64,000 nt of DNA. Source: SZUA-430 sp040381215 (lineage in GTDB: Bacteria > Pseudomonadota > Alphaproteobacteria > Micropepsales > Micropepsaceae). The notes under the pieces were generated by a model. The model was not told the origin of the DNA. It saw only the letters and a program-made list of their open reading frames with translations, and made no database searches. The stretch spans positions 1 to 64,000 of the forward strand of contig JBEIHO010000010.1 of NCBI GenBank assembly GCA_040381215.1, in the 5' to 3' direction. This document shows positions 44,534 to 53,216 of the stretch, one piece after another. Each line of letters begins with the position of its first letter. Within the stretch, counting starts at the first letter, position 1. The translations under genes and the position numbers were made by a program.

Positions 44534-45775
44534 ATGTTGGCCAGTGTGAAGGGCGCCCGCGCCCGCAAGATCCATTTTGATTCCTGCACAGACGGCCCGC
44601 GAGCCGCGATCCTTCCAGCGCTGGTCCGGCCTGAAGGGGCAGGCCTCTCGCCGCGCATCGCAGCCTACCTGAAGACCGCACAACTGCCGTCGCCCTGCCT
44701 GATCGTCGACGTCGATCAGGTCGCCACGAACTACACGGACCTCGCCTCAGCCCTTCCCGAGGCACAGGTCTACTATGCCGTGAAGGCAAATCCGGCTGAC
44801 GAGATCCTCGCCCGCCTGTCGGCGCTGGGCTCCAGTTTCGACACGGCATCCCTGGGAGAGATCGACCTCTGCCTGCGCCACGGCGTGGACCCGGCCCGCA
44901 TCTCGTTTGGAAACACCATCAAGAAGCAGCGCGATATCGCAGCCGCCTACGAGCGGGGCGTGCGCCTGTTTGCCTTCGACAGCGAAGCCGAACTCCTCAA
45001 GCTGGCCGAAGCCGCACCGGGTTCGCGTGTCTTCTGCCGCATCCTCGTCGACTGCGAGGGCGCCGAATGGCCCTTGTCGCGCAAGTTTGGCTGCGAACCG
45101 GAAATGGCAATCGAGCTGCTGGCGCGCGCCCGTGACCTCGGCCTCGATCCTTGCGGCATCTCGTTCCACGTCGGATCCCAGCAGACGCGCCTCGAGCAAT
45201 TCGACCGCGCCATCGGGCAGGCGCAAGGCCTGTTCAGGGAGCTGGCCGCGCGCGGCATCGACCTTCGCATGATCAATGTCGGCGGCGGCTTTCCCTCGCG
45301 CTACCGCACCGACGTGCCGCCGATCCGCAGCTATGCCGACACCATCCGCAAGGCGCTCGCGCGGCACTTCCCCGGCAAGCGCCTCGAGATGATCGTCGAA
45401 CCCGGCCGCTACATCGTCGGCGATGCCGGCGTCATCCAGGCCGAAGTCGTGCTGGTGTCCGACAAGGGCGGCAGCGACCCGCGTCGCTGGGTTTACCTTG
45501 ATATCGGCAAGTTCCACGGCTTGATTGAAACCATGGACGAAGCCATCCGCTATCGCATCCTGACACCGCACGACGGCACCGAAACCGCGCCCGTCATCCT
45601 TGCAGGGCCCACATGCGACAGCGCCGATATCCTTTACGAAAAGGCCGACTATCGGCTGCCCAAGGCGCTGAAGCCGGGCGATAACGTGTTGATCCTGTCG
45701 ACGGGAGCCTACACGACGACGTACTCAAGCGTCGCGTTCAACGGCATGCCACCGCTCGCCAGCGTCTGCATCTGA
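44534..45775 (+). CDS. Type III PLP-dependent decarboxylase, probable ornithine decarboxylase
   Basis: A 413-residue enzyme of the alanine-racemase fold (group IV decarboxylases), which would make putrescine from ornithine. The PLP lysine is Lys84 in YYAVKANP. HVGSQ (212-216), the glycine-rich GGGFPSRY phosphate loop, EPGRYIVGDAG and the dimer-crossing Cys361-Asp362 in GPTCDSAD are all present. The ATG at 44534 has AAGGG 8 bases upstream; a GTG at 44525 is open too. Lysine or diaminopimelate specificity in the same fold cannot be excluded, but length and GPTCDSAD favour ornithine or ornithine/lysine. It is preceded by a structured leader. Confidence 0.88.
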   Translation: MLASVKGARARKIHFDSCTDGPRAAILPALVRPEGAGLSPRIAAYLKTAQLPSPCLIVDVDQVATNYTDLASALPEAQVYYAVKANPADEILARLSALGSSFDTASLGEIDLCLRHGVDPARISFGNTIKKQRDIAAAYERGVRLFAFDSEAELLKLAEAAPGSRVFCRILVDCEGAEWPLSRKFGCEPEMAIELLARARDLGLDPCGISFHVGSQQTRLEQFDRAIGQAQGLFRELAARGIDLRMINVGGGFPSRYRTDVPPIRSYADTIRKALARHFPGKRLEMIVEPGRYIVGDAGVIQAEVVLVSDKGGSDPRRWVYLDIGKFHGLIETMDEAIRYRILTPHDGTETAPVILAGPTCDSADILYEKADYRLPKALKPGDNVLILSTGAYTTTYSSVAFNGMPPLASVCI

Positions 45776-45847
45776 AACACCGGCCGCATTGCCTCGCCGC
45801 CTCCCAGTCGTCTACACCAGACACATTGGGGAGCCACCGAGCCAGCC

Positions 45848-46501
45848 ATGGACCAGAAACCTGTCAGACCGAGGCACGCGGCTTCCCTCGTGCTGACCCG
45901 TCACATCGGCGACCAGATGCACGTGCTGATGGGACGCCGCCCCGCGCGCGCCGTCTTTGGCGAGGCATGGGTCTTTCCCGGCGGCCGCCTCGACAAGGGC
46001 GACAGCCGCATCGCACCCAGCGCCCCGCTCAGCGAAGAGACCATGCGCGATCTCTGCAACCGCGGAGGCTGCTCGCCGGCCATGGCCCAGGGCCTCGCAA
46101 CAACCGCCATACGCGAGACCTACGAAGAAACGGGCCTGCTGCTGGGTGGCCAGGGCCATCCCGGCAGCCAGGACGGCACATGGTCAGACTTTGCACGCGC
46201 CGGCCTTGCACCGGCTCACGACCGCTTGCGCTTCCTGGGCCGGGCAATCACGCCAACCTCCGCGCCCGTCCGCTTCCACGCACGCTTCTTCCTGGCGGAC
46301 GGGGAAGAACTCACCGGAGAGATCCGGGAGAACGGCGAACTCCTGTCCCTCGCCTGGTACCCCCTTGATGTCGCCCGCGCGTTTCCCGCCATCGACGTGA
46401 CGAAATTCGTCCTCGCCGAATTGGCGGCATCGGACGGAGCAACAACCAGGCAAGCCCCCTTCTTTCGCTACCGCCGCAACAAGCCCGTCCGGCCCGCATG
46501 A
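45848..46501 (+). CDS. Nudix hydrolase, NUDT19-like
   Basis: A 217-residue Nudix-fold pyrophosphohydrolase. The Nudix box is split: GEAWVFPGGRLDKGD at 38-52 provides the first glycines, and the REUxEExGU part appears only at 89-97 (RETYEETGL), with an insert of about 35 residues between. Such an insert is known from the NUDT19/CoA diphosphatase-like group, so cleavage of CoA or an NDP-linked compound is plausible. The stop overlaps the next MFS gene by four bases. Confidence 0.83.
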   Translation: MDQKPVRPRHAASLVLTRHIGDQMHVLMGRRPARAVFGEAWVFPGGRLDKGDSRIAPSAPLSEETMRDLCNRGGCSPAMAQGLATTAIRETYEETGLLLGGQGHPGSQDGTWSDFARAGLAPAHDRLRFLGRAITPTSAPVRFHARFFLADGEELTGEIRENGELLSLAWYPLDVARAFPAIDVTKFVLAELAASDGATTRQAPFFRYRRNKPVRPA

Positions 46502-47673
46502 CGCAGACGGAACTGCCGCCGCGCGACCTGGCGATGAGCCTTGGCGCCGTCTATGCCTGCATCTTCGCCAATGGCCTCGGCATGGGCCTGTCCCTGCCAC
46601 TGTTTTCACTGCTGCTTGAGCGCAATGGCGTTTCGGCTACCCTGATCGGGGCCAATGTGATGGCCGGCGCGATCGCGATGATCCTCATCACGCCCTTCAT
46701 CCCGGCAATGGCGGCGCGCCTCGGCACCGCCCGCTTCCTGGTGTGCTGCTACGTCATTGCAGCGCTTTGCCTGATCGGATTCCGCGCAGCGGACACGCTG
46801 GCGCTCTGGTTCTTGTTTCGCATCATCCTGAATGCAGCGCTGCAGGGCTTGTTCGTCACCAGCGAAGTCTGGATCAACCAGATATCGCCCGAACGTATGC
46901 GTGGCCGCCTCATCGCCGCCTACACGGCCATCTTCTCCGCTGGCTTCGCGCTGGGGCCTGCCATCATCCAGGTCCTGGGCACGCAGGGCTGGGCGCCATT
47001 CATCGCCGGCACCGCCACCATGCTCGCGGCCCTCCTGCCGCTTCTCGTGGTTCAGCGCCGCCTCGTGCCCGTTGTTGAACACGCGAAGGCCGGAACCATG
47101 TTCGGCTTCGTCTTCTCCTCGCCATCGGCAGCCGCGGCCGCGCTGTGCTACGGCGCGGTCGAAGCCTGCGCCGGCGCGTTCCTGACGATCTACGCCGTCA
47201 GGCAGGGCGTCGCTGAAACAGGGTCCACGCTACTCATAGGGGCCTTGGGCCTCGGCAACATGCTGCTGGTCCCCTTCGTCGGCTGGCTCGCCGACAAGAC
47301 CGACCGGCGCCAGGTCCTCGTTGGTTGCGGCCTCGCCTGCATTCTGGCCGCCGCCCTGTTGCCGCAAATTCGCGCCATCGGCCCCTGGGAACTGGGCATC
47401 ACCCTGTTCTGGGGAGGTGCAATTTCCGCCATTTACGCCGTCGGCCTCGCCCATCTCGGCTCCCGGTACCGCGGAAGCGACCTCGCATCCGCCAATTCAG
47501 CCTACGCGATCCTTTACGCGGCCGGCACCATGGCCGGCCCCGCGCTGGGCGGCGTCGCGATGGATCTGTGGAACCCGCACGGCCTCGTACTGGTTTTGGC
47601 GCTGATTCCCGCGCTTTTTGTGGCTATCACCGGGTACAGGGCCGCGACCTTCCGCACCCACGCGGGCAGTTGA
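46498..47673 (+). CDS. MFS transporter (YcaD-like)
   Basis: A 391-residue membrane protein with about 12 helices of the major facilitator superfamily, beginning LGAVYACIFANGLGMGLSLPLF. The helix 2-3 loop is short, and a WLADKTDRRQVL motif occurs in the second half. It resembles the YcaD/Bcr-type uptake and efflux group. The ATG overlaps the Nudix stop. Substrate unknown. Different family branch from the transporter at 32896. Confidence 0.83.
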   Translation: MTQTELPPRDLAMSLGAVYACIFANGLGMGLSLPLFSLLLERNGVSATLIGANVMAGAIAMILITPFIPAMAARLGTARFLVCCYVIAALCLIGFRAADTLALWFLFRIILNAALQGLFVTSEVWINQISPERMRGRLIAAYTAIFSAGFALGPAIIQVLGTQGWAPFIAGTATMLAALLPLLVVQRRLVPVVEHAKAGTMFGFVFSSPSAAAAALCYGAVEACAGAFLTIYAVRQGVAETGSTLLIGALGLGNMLLVPFVGWLADKTDRRQVLVGCGLACILAAALLPQIRAIGPWELGITLFWGGAISAIYAVGLAHLGSRYRGSDLASANSAYAILYAAGTMAGPALGGVAMDLWNPHGLVLVLALIPALFVAITGYRAATFRTHAGS

Positions 47674-47752
47674 CTTCCCCCCGCGAATGAGTAGGTTTCC
47701 CCCCTCCTGAACGACGGCCCCAGCGGGCCCGCATACCTGACGCGAGACCACC

Positions 47753-47920
47753 ATGGCGAAGCCAACAACCATCAAGATCCGCCTGAATTCTTCGGCAGGA
47801 ACGGGCCATTTCTACGTCGCGAAGAAGAACTCGCGCACGATGACCGACAAGTTCAAGGTCCGCAAATATGATCCCGTCGTGCGCAAGCACGTGGAATACG
47901 TCGAAGGCAAGATCAAGTAA
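47753..47920 (+). CDS. rpmG: 50S ribosomal protein L33
   Basis: A 55-residue large-subunit ribosomal protein. The product begins MAKPTTIKIRLNSSAGTGHF, has YVAKKNSRTM and KYDPVVRKHVEY, and ends EGKIK. It lacks the four zinc-binding cysteines of the C+ form, so this is the zinc-free C- paralogue usual in Proteobacteria. A GGCCC-CAGC-GGGCC hairpin precedes it. Its stop is seven bases from the convergent pleD stop. Confidence 0.95.
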   Translation: MAKPTTIKIRLNSSAGTGHFYVAKKNSRTMTDKFKVRKYDPVVRKHVEYVEGKIK

Positions 47921-47927
47921 TCAGCCG

Positions 47928-49289
47928 TCAGGCGGCGTCTGCCGCGACGCGATTTCGGCCTTCTCGTTTCGCCCTGTATAGCGCCTGGTCCGCCCGCTTG
48001 AGCAACACCTCAGGCGTGTCCCCCGTTTGGCTCGAGGCCACCCCGACAGAGATCGTGACCGGCAATTGCTCGCTCTGGCCATTGAGCACGAACGGGGCAT
48101 CAGCCACCGACTGCCTGAGCCGTTCGGCAACCAGGTAAGCAAAGCTCAGGTCGGTATCCGGCATCACGACCACGAATTCCTCACCACCGAAGCGGCACGC
48201 AAGGTCGATGCCGCGGACATTGGCCGAGATGCGGTTGGCGAATTCCTTGAGCACCTCATCGCCCACGTCATGGCCATAGGTGTCGTTGATCTGCTTGAAG
48301 AAGTCGACATCGAGCATCAGGAAGGACACGGGCTTCGCGCCCTCGGTCATCAACGTGCTCAGGTGCCGCGACATGTAGCGCCTGTTGAAGAGCCCCGTCA
48401 GCTGGTCCGTGATGGCAAGCTCGAGGCTCAGCTGCAGTGACTGCTTCAGTCGCTCCGCATAGCGGCGCCGGCGCAACTGCGTGCGCACCCGCGCACAGAG
48501 TTCATTACGCTCGATGGGCCGCATGAGATAGTCGTTCACGCCGATGTCCAGCGCGCGAACCATCCGCTTGGTGTCGCCATCATCGATGACAGCCAGGATA
48601 GGCGTCTGTCGCGTCGCCTCAAGGCTGCGCAACGTGGCGCAGAACCTCAGGCCATCCTGCTTGTCGAGGGCAAGGCTGGCGATCACAAGGTCGTAGTCTC
48701 CACCCCGCGCGCGGACCACAGCCTCGGTGGTTTGCGGCACCACGTCGACATCATGCTCATCCTGCAGGTTTTCCCTGATGCGCGTGGCACTCTGCTCGCG
48801 ATCTTCAACCACGAGGATGCGCCCGCGACCGGGTGGCTCGTTGAACGAGCGCGTTGCGGCCTCGCCCAGGCCCATGCTCTCGCCTGTCGCCTGGCGCAAG
48901 CGCAACTCGTCCACCATGGTCTTGAGGCGAACAAGGCTGCGCACGCGGGCAAACAGGGCAAGGTCGTTGACCGGTTTGGTCAGGAAATCGTCGGCACCCG
49001 CCTCAAGGCCCTGCACACGGTCCGACACCTGGTCCAGCGCCGTTACCATGACGACGGGCAAGTGGGCCGATTCCGGGTTCGCCTTGATGCGCCGGCAGAC
49101 TTCAAAGCCATCCATCCCCGGCATCATCACATCGAGCAGCACGATGTCCGGGGCTTCCTTGGCGATCTTGGCCAGCGCCTGCTCGCCGGAATTGGCGGTC
49201 GAGACATCGAAATACTCGGCACCAAGGCGAGCTTCGAGGAGCTTCACATTGGCCGGAATGTCATCAACAACAAGGACGCGCGCAGTCAT
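47928..49289 (-). CDS. pleD: Diguanylate cyclase response regulator PleD
   Basis: A 453-residue REC-REC-GGDEF protein. The first receiver has Asp53 (LLDVMMPGMDG) as phosphorylation site; the second receiver is degenerate, acting as a dimer adaptor. The C-terminal cyclase carries GGEEF at 368-372, with an inhibitory I-site RGID at 359-362, exactly five residues before the active-site stretch. It makes cyclic di-GMP at the cell pole to drive the motile-to-sessile switch in Alphaproteobacteria. It lies 14 bases after divK on the same strand. Confidence 0.95.
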   Translation of the reverse strand: MTARVLVVDDIPANVKLLEARLGAEYFDVSTANSGEQALAKIAKEAPDIVLLDVMMPGMDGFEVCRRIKANPESAHLPVVMVTALDQVSDRVQGLEAGADDFLTKPVNDLALFARVRSLVRLKTMVDELRLRQATGESMGLGEAATRSFNEPPGRGRILVVEDREQSATRIRENLQDEHDVDVVPQTTEAVVRARGGDYDLVIASLALDKQDGLRFCATLRSLEATRQTPILAVIDDGDTKRMVRALDIGVNDYLMRPIERNELCARVRTQLRRRRYAERLKQSLQLSLELAITDQLTGLFNRRYMSRHLSTLMTEGAKPVSFLMLDVDFFKQINDTYGHDVGDEVLKEFANRISANVRGIDLACRFGGEEFVVVMPDTDLSFAYLVAERLRQSVADAPFVLNGQSEQLPVTISVGVASSQTGDTPEVLLKRADQALYRAKREGRNRVAADAA

Positions 49290-49303
49290 TTTTCTTTTTC
49301 TCT

Positions 49304-49678
49304 CTAGCGCAGGAACTTGCGAACGGTCTCCAGGAACTTCATGACCGAGATCGGTTTCGAGATGTAGGCCTCACAGCCACCCTGGCGGATCTTCTCCTCG
49401 TCGCCCTTCATCGCAAAGGCAGTGACTGCAATCACCGGTATCTGCTTGAGGTCGCCGTCTTCCTTGAGCCATTTCGTGACTTCCAGCCCCGACACCTCCG
49501 GCAACTGGATATCCATGAGGATCAGGTCCGGCGCGTGCTTGCGCGCCAGGTCAAGGGCCTCAAGCCCGTCACGGGTCTGGATGGTCCTGTACCCGTGCGC
49601 GTCCAGCAGGTCATGGAACAGCTTCATGTTGAGCTCATTGTCCTCGACGATGAGTACTGTCTTCGTGCTCGCGTCCAT
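49304..49678 (-). CDS. divK: Single-domain response regulator DivK
   Basis: A 124-residue receiver-only protein. The acidic pocket and phosphorylation site are EDNE (12-15) and Asp56 in DLILMDIQLPE, with Thr and Lys in AVTAFAMKGDE and YISKPI. DivK is phosphorylated by polar histidine kinases and controls CckA-CtrA, coupling cell polarity and the cell cycle. The ATG at 49678 is preceded by GGAGGA. A longer open frame to 49846 lacks family similarity. It forms an operon with pleD. Confidence 0.95.
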   Translation of the reverse strand: MDASTKTVLIVEDNELNMKLFHDLLDAHGYRTIQTRDGLEALDLARKHAPDLILMDIQLPEVSGLEVTKWLKEDGDLKQIPVIAVTAFAMKGDEEKIRQGGCEAYISKPISVMKFLETVRKFLR

Positions 49679-49868
49679 TGTGTCCTCCGGGCGGGAAGCC
49701 TCGCCTCCCACCCCTTGTTCCTGAGCCCCTGTCATCCGCACCCCCGGTGCAAGGGACTGGTTTTTCGCGTCATATTTCACCTGAATAATGTTAAGATAGC
49801 TTTTCGGATTACCGCAAAGCCTGCCAAGAAAAGCAACCGAACGCATTCAAATTGGGACACGCCCCGCC

Positions 49869-50144
49869 ATGCAGCGCAAACTTGCCCTCGACATTGCCGA
49901 GCGTGCATTGATTTTCCTCGCCAATCACCCCTCCGAGATACAGAATTTCTTAACGTCGAGCGGTCACGACCCGGACGGCCTCCAGGCCCGCAGCGCGGAC
50001 CAGGTGATTCTCGCCGCCGCCCTCGGCCACCTGACCGGCGACGAATCACTCGCGAGGACCTTCTCCGAAGAAGAAAGCCTCAAGCCCGGACAATTGCTTC
50101 AGGCCTTCGCCGTCCTCGACCCGCACGGCTCAACCGCATGGTAG
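49869..50144 (+). CDS. DUF3572 family protein
   Basis: A small helical protein of 91 residues, MQRKLALDIAERALIFLANH onward, with the ADQVILAAALGHLTGDESL core that marks the alphaproteobacterial DUF3572 family. Function unknown. It is divergent from divK, a conserved place for this family. The stop overlaps the next gene start by seven bases. Confidence 0.85.
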   Translation: MQRKLALDIAERALIFLANHPSEIQNFLTSSGHDPDGLQARSADQVILAAALGHLTGDESLARTFSEEESLKPGQLLQAFAVLDPHGSTAW

Positions 50145-50770
50145 GACAGCCGGTCATCGACCCCTCGCGGCCGCTCATCATTTGCGATGCCGACGAGGTC
50201 CTCGTCGAGTTCATCAAGGGCCTCGAACGCTTCCTCGCCCGCCAGGAACTGCGCCTCGACCTGGTGTCCTTCCGCATTCACGGCAATGTCCTCCACCACC
50301 ACACCGGACAACGCGTGGACGACCAGCACGTCACCCGCCTCATCGGCGATTTCTTCGCGACCGACACTGCCCACCTCGATCCGGTACCAGGAGCAGCCGA
50401 GGCCTTGTCCAGTCTGCAGGCCGACGCGCAAGTCATCGTGCTGTCGAACCTGCCCGCCACCGCAAGGCAGGCACGTGCCGAGAACCTCGCACGCCACGGC
50501 ATGGCCTATCCCGTCATCGCAGGCAGCGGCCCCAAGGGCCATGTCGTTCTGCCGCTGATCGAGAACATGCGCGCGCCGGTGGTTTTCATCGACGACTTGC
50601 CGCCACATCACACCTCGGTTGCAAGCGTGGCCCCGCACGTCAGGCGTCTCCACTTCGTCGCCGACAGCAGGCTTGCCCGCCTCGTCGGCCCAAGCCCGGA
50701 CGCCCACGCCCGGATCGATACATGGCCCGAGGCCGCCGGCTGGATCCGCCAGGCCATTTCAGCCGGCTGA
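50138..50770 (+). CDS. HAD-superfamily hydrolase-like protein
   Basis: A 210-residue protein with HAD motifs: motif I DADEV (Asp17, Asp19), motif II Ser in VIVLSNLP, a Lys in GSGPKGHVV and motif IV FIDDLPPHH. This implies phosphatase-like or phosphotransfer chemistry on an unknown substrate. The cap region is short. The ATG at 50138 lies inside the end of the DUF3572 gene; much longer open frames upstream are spurious. dinB follows 10 bases later, so DUF3572-HAD-dinB may be one transcript. Confidence 0.75.
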   Translation: MVGQPVIDPSRPLIICDADEVLVEFIKGLERFLARQELRLDLVSFRIHGNVLHHHTGQRVDDQHVTRLIGDFFATDTAHLDPVPGAAEALSSLQADAQVIVLSNLPATARQARAENLARHGMAYPVIAGSGPKGHVVLPLIENMRAPVVFIDDLPPHHTSVASVAPHVRRLHFVADSRLARLVGPSPDAHARIDTWPEAAGWIRQAISAG

Positions 50771-50780
50771 GCGCCACCCC

Positions 50781-52049
50781 ATGCCCGCGATTTGCAGGGA
50801 ATGCGCAAGCCTCGTACCGGAGCCGGTACAAAAGCGCTGCCCGGTGTGCCGAAGCCCCCGCCTGCAGATCCATGACGAGCTCACCGAGCTCTCCATTGCC
50901 CACATCGACTGCGACGCGTTCTACGCCTCGGTCGAGAAGCGCGACAATCCCGCCCTCGCGGACAAGCCCGTCATCGTCGGCGGCGGCCGGCGCGGCGTGG
51001 TGTCGACTTGTTGCTATGTCGCCCGCACATTCGGGGTGAAATCGGCGATGCCGATGTTCAAGGCGCTCGCGGCATGCCCCGACGCCGTCGTCATCAGGCC
51101 TGACATGCAGAAATACCAGTCCGTCAGCCGTCAGATCCGCGAGCTCATGCTGGACCTCACGCCCCTGGTGGAACCCCTTTCGCTCGACGAGGCCTTCCTC
51201 GACCTGACCGGAACCGGCCGCCTGCACAAATCATCGCCCGCTCAGACCCTGGCCCGCTTTGCCAGGCTCGTCGAGACGCGCATCGGCGTCACCGTTTCGA
51301 TCGGCCTGAGCTACAACAAGTTCCTGGCCAAGATCGCCTCGGACATGGACAAGCCGCGCGGGTTCTTCGTGATCGGACGGGCAGAAGCGCTTGCGTTCCT
51401 CGCCCCGAAACCCGCAACGCTCATCCCAGGCGTCGGCCGCGCCTTTGCCGATACGCTCGCCCGCGAGGGCATCTACACGATCGGCGACATCCGCAACCGC
51501 AGCCTGAGGGACCTCTCCGCATGCTTTGGATCGAGGGGCGGATGGATATGGCAGTTATCGAATGCCGATGATCGCCGCCGCATCGAACCACGCAGCGCCG
51601 CCAGGGGAATATCCGCCGAGACAACCCTCGAGCAGGACGTGTCGGATGCCAGGACCCTCGAGGCCATTCTCTGGCCCCTGTGCGAAAAGGTCTCTGCGCG
51701 GGCCAAAGCCGCGGCCTTGGGCGGCAGCGTCGTCAACCTCAAGCTGAAGACGGCGCAGTTCCGCACGGTTTCCCGCCGCCAGACGCTCGAGCGGCCGACC
51801 CAGCTCGCCCACCGTCTTTATGAAGTCGCCCGGTCGCTTCTGGCCACCGAGACACGCGGCGCCCGCTACCGGTTGATCGGCATCGGGCTGGCCAACCTCG
51901 TCCCCGAGGCCTCATGCGACGAGGCCGACCTGATCGACGTCGAAGCGCGCCGCAAGGACGCGGCCGAACGCGCCATGGACAAGGTCCGCAGCAAATTCGG
52001 CACCAGAGCCATCACCAAGGGCCGCTCACTGCGCAACGAAGACACCTGA
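50781..52049 (+). CDS. dinB: DNA polymerase IV with N-terminal zinc ribbon
   Basis: Y-family translesion polymerase of 422 residues. The polymerase core begins AHIDCDAFYASVEKRDNP with the metal Asp43, and SLDEAFLDLTG gives the second acidic pair. Before it stands a 4-Cys ribbon-like element C5-x2-C8 and C20-x2-C23 (CREC, CPVC), not present in E. coli DinB. The little-finger domain is intact. The C-terminal beta-clamp motif is not obvious. SOS control could not be judged, as no clear LexA site is visible in the short upstream gap. Confidence 0.93.
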   Translation: MPAICRECASLVPEPVQKRCPVCRSPRLQIHDELTELSIAHIDCDAFYASVEKRDNPALADKPVIVGGGRRGVVSTCCYVARTFGVKSAMPMFKALAACPDAVVIRPDMQKYQSVSRQIRELMLDLTPLVEPLSLDEAFLDLTGTGRLHKSSPAQTLARFARLVETRIGVTVSIGLSYNKFLAKIASDMDKPRGFFVIGRAEALAFLAPKPATLIPGVGRAFADTLAREGIYTIGDIRNRSLRDLSACFGSRGGWIWQLSNADDRRRIEPRSAARGISAETTLEQDVSDARTLEAILWPLCEKVSARAKAAALGGSVVNLKLKTAQFRTVSRRQTLERPTQLAHRLYEVARSLLATETRGARYRLIGIGLANLVPEASCDEADLIDVEARRKDAAERAMDKVRSKFGTRAITKGRSLRNEDT

Positions 52050-52421
52050 ACCCGCCGGCGGCCCCCGGGCCCAGACCGCCTGCACAAATCGCGCGGGAAG
52101 GCTCCACGCTGCGTCGGGGCGGCAGGCAGCAACCAACGGCGCGACCGTCGCCGTCAGCGAAGACAACGACGGCGCATCCCCCGTCCCGTGCACCGGCAAC
52201 GAGCAGGCCATGGCATGGCAGGCAGCGGTCATGCCGTGCCCATCCGGGACCGGATCGCCGATGGGAACCCGCTTGAGACCTTCCTGCGTGCAAACCTCGA
52301 CAAAGACGGGACCTTCGCCCGCGCCCGTCGCCACAGCCAAGGGCATCCCGCCGCGCACGCCCAAGGCAAGCACAAGCAGGACCGCCAGCAATCCGCGGTT
52401 TTGCGGGTTTCGGAAGCTCAT
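52026..52421 (-). CDS. DUF2946-like exported protein with CxxH-like metal motif
   Basis: A 131-residue protein with one N-terminal hydrophobic segment (signal or anchor, about 10-32), then EVCTQEG, a HGM-x3-CHAMAC element with Cys and His, and a proline-rich end ARGPPAGSG. This pattern fits DUF2946, a family often found with copper handling. No copper gene stands next to it; the neighbour is a divergent dihaem cytochrome c gene. The family call is moderate; the longer frame to 52742 is not supported. Its 3' end overlaps the dinB 3' end by 24 bases. Confidence 0.6.
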   Translation of the reverse strand: MSFRNPQNRGLLAVLLVLALGVRGGMPLAVATGAGEGPVFVEVCTQEGLKRVPIGDPVPDGHGMTAACHAMACSLPVHGTGDAPSLSSLTATVAPLVAACRPDAAWSLPARFVQAVWARGPPAGSGVFVAQ

Positions 52422-52524
52422 GGTTTCATTGTATCTCTGATTGCGATCGGCCGATTGATTTGGGTCAAGGGGCCCCCCGGCACGAACTGCCAGCATGCCC
52501 CGACCAGAAGGAGCAGCAGGAACC

Positions 52525-53154
52525 ATGGGTACCCGACACGTGATCGCAATCTTGCTGCCCGCCTGCATGCTGGCAGCCTGCATCGATGAACAGGGCTTCA
52601 GCGCGTCATCGCCCTCGGCAAGCAGGGACATGATCGAGGATGGCCGCGCCCTCGCCGAGGCGAATTGCGCGTCCTGCCATGCGATCGGCCGGACAGGAAA
52701 CAGCCCCAATCCAAAGGCCCCCACATTCAGGACCGTCCTCAAACGCTACAGCGCGGAAATGCTGGCGACGGAACTCGCTGAAGGCATGCGCGTCGCCCAC
52801 GCCCCGATGCCGCAATTCCAGTTCCGGCCGGAAGCGGTAGACAGCCTGATTGCCTATCTGCGCGACATCGAGATCCGCAACGAAGGACAGGCGCTCGTCG
52901 AGGAGCGATGCGCCAAGTGCCACGCGATCGGAAAGACCGACACCAGCCCCTACCCCGGCGCCCAACCGCTGCGCAACCTCGGCCAGCGCTGGCGTCGCGA
53001 CCAGCTGCGCGAGGCGCTCCAGGCGGGCATCATCGCCGAACACGACAGGGCCGAGATACGCCTGCCGACCATGAAGCTCACCGCCGTAGAAACCGAGGCG
53101 TTCCTCGACTACCTCGACAGCGTCGCGACGCGCGCGCACCCCGCCCCGCGCTGA
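52525..53154 (+). CDS. Dihaem cytochrome c lipoprotein
   Basis: A 209-residue protein with a lipobox (MLAAC, Cys19) and two class I cytochrome c domains. Haem sites are C48-x2-C51-H52 (CASCH) and C129-x2-C132-H133 (CAKCH), with candidate axial Met in APMPQF and LPTMKL. It should sit in a periplasmic membrane leaflet and carry electrons. The two domains repeat the CHAIG(R/K)T motif, a sign of internal duplication. The ATG at 52525 was chosen; the frame opens at 52495. A strong terminator follows. Confidence 0.88.
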   Translation: MGTRHVIAILLPACMLAACIDEQGFSASSPSASRDMIEDGRALAEANCASCHAIGRTGNSPNPKAPTFRTVLKRYSAEMLATELAEGMRVAHAPMPQFQFRPEAVDSLIAYLRDIEIRNEGQALVEERCAKCHAIGKTDTSPYPGAQPLRNLGQRWRRDQLREALQAGIIAEHDRAEIRLPTMKLTAVETEAFLDYLDSVATRAHPAPR

Positions 53155-53161
53155 ACGTAAA

Positions 53162-53189
53162 AAAGGGGCGCCGCAACGGGCGCCCCTTT
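53162..53189. terminator. Bidirectional intrinsic terminator
   Basis: An 11-bp stem (AAAGGGGCGCC and GGCGCCCCTTT) with a 6-base loop lies between the convergent ends of the cytochrome c and M2 peptidase genes. The plus-strand side is followed by TTTC and the minus-strand side by a T-rich run from the AAAAAA, so it can end both transcripts. Confidence 0.8.
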
Positions 53190-53216
53190 CTGCTTTCCCG
53201 AAAGACTGAAGGCGCG

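Noticed and set aside
49535..50137. N-terminal extension of the HAD gene over divK and DUF3572
   Set aside because: It crosses two well-supported genes in other frames; the HAD motif begins right after the ATG at 50138.
52422..52742. 107-codon upstream extension of the DUF2946-like gene
   Set aside because: It runs antisense into the cytochrome c gene; the hydrophobic N-terminus starts at the ATG at 52421.
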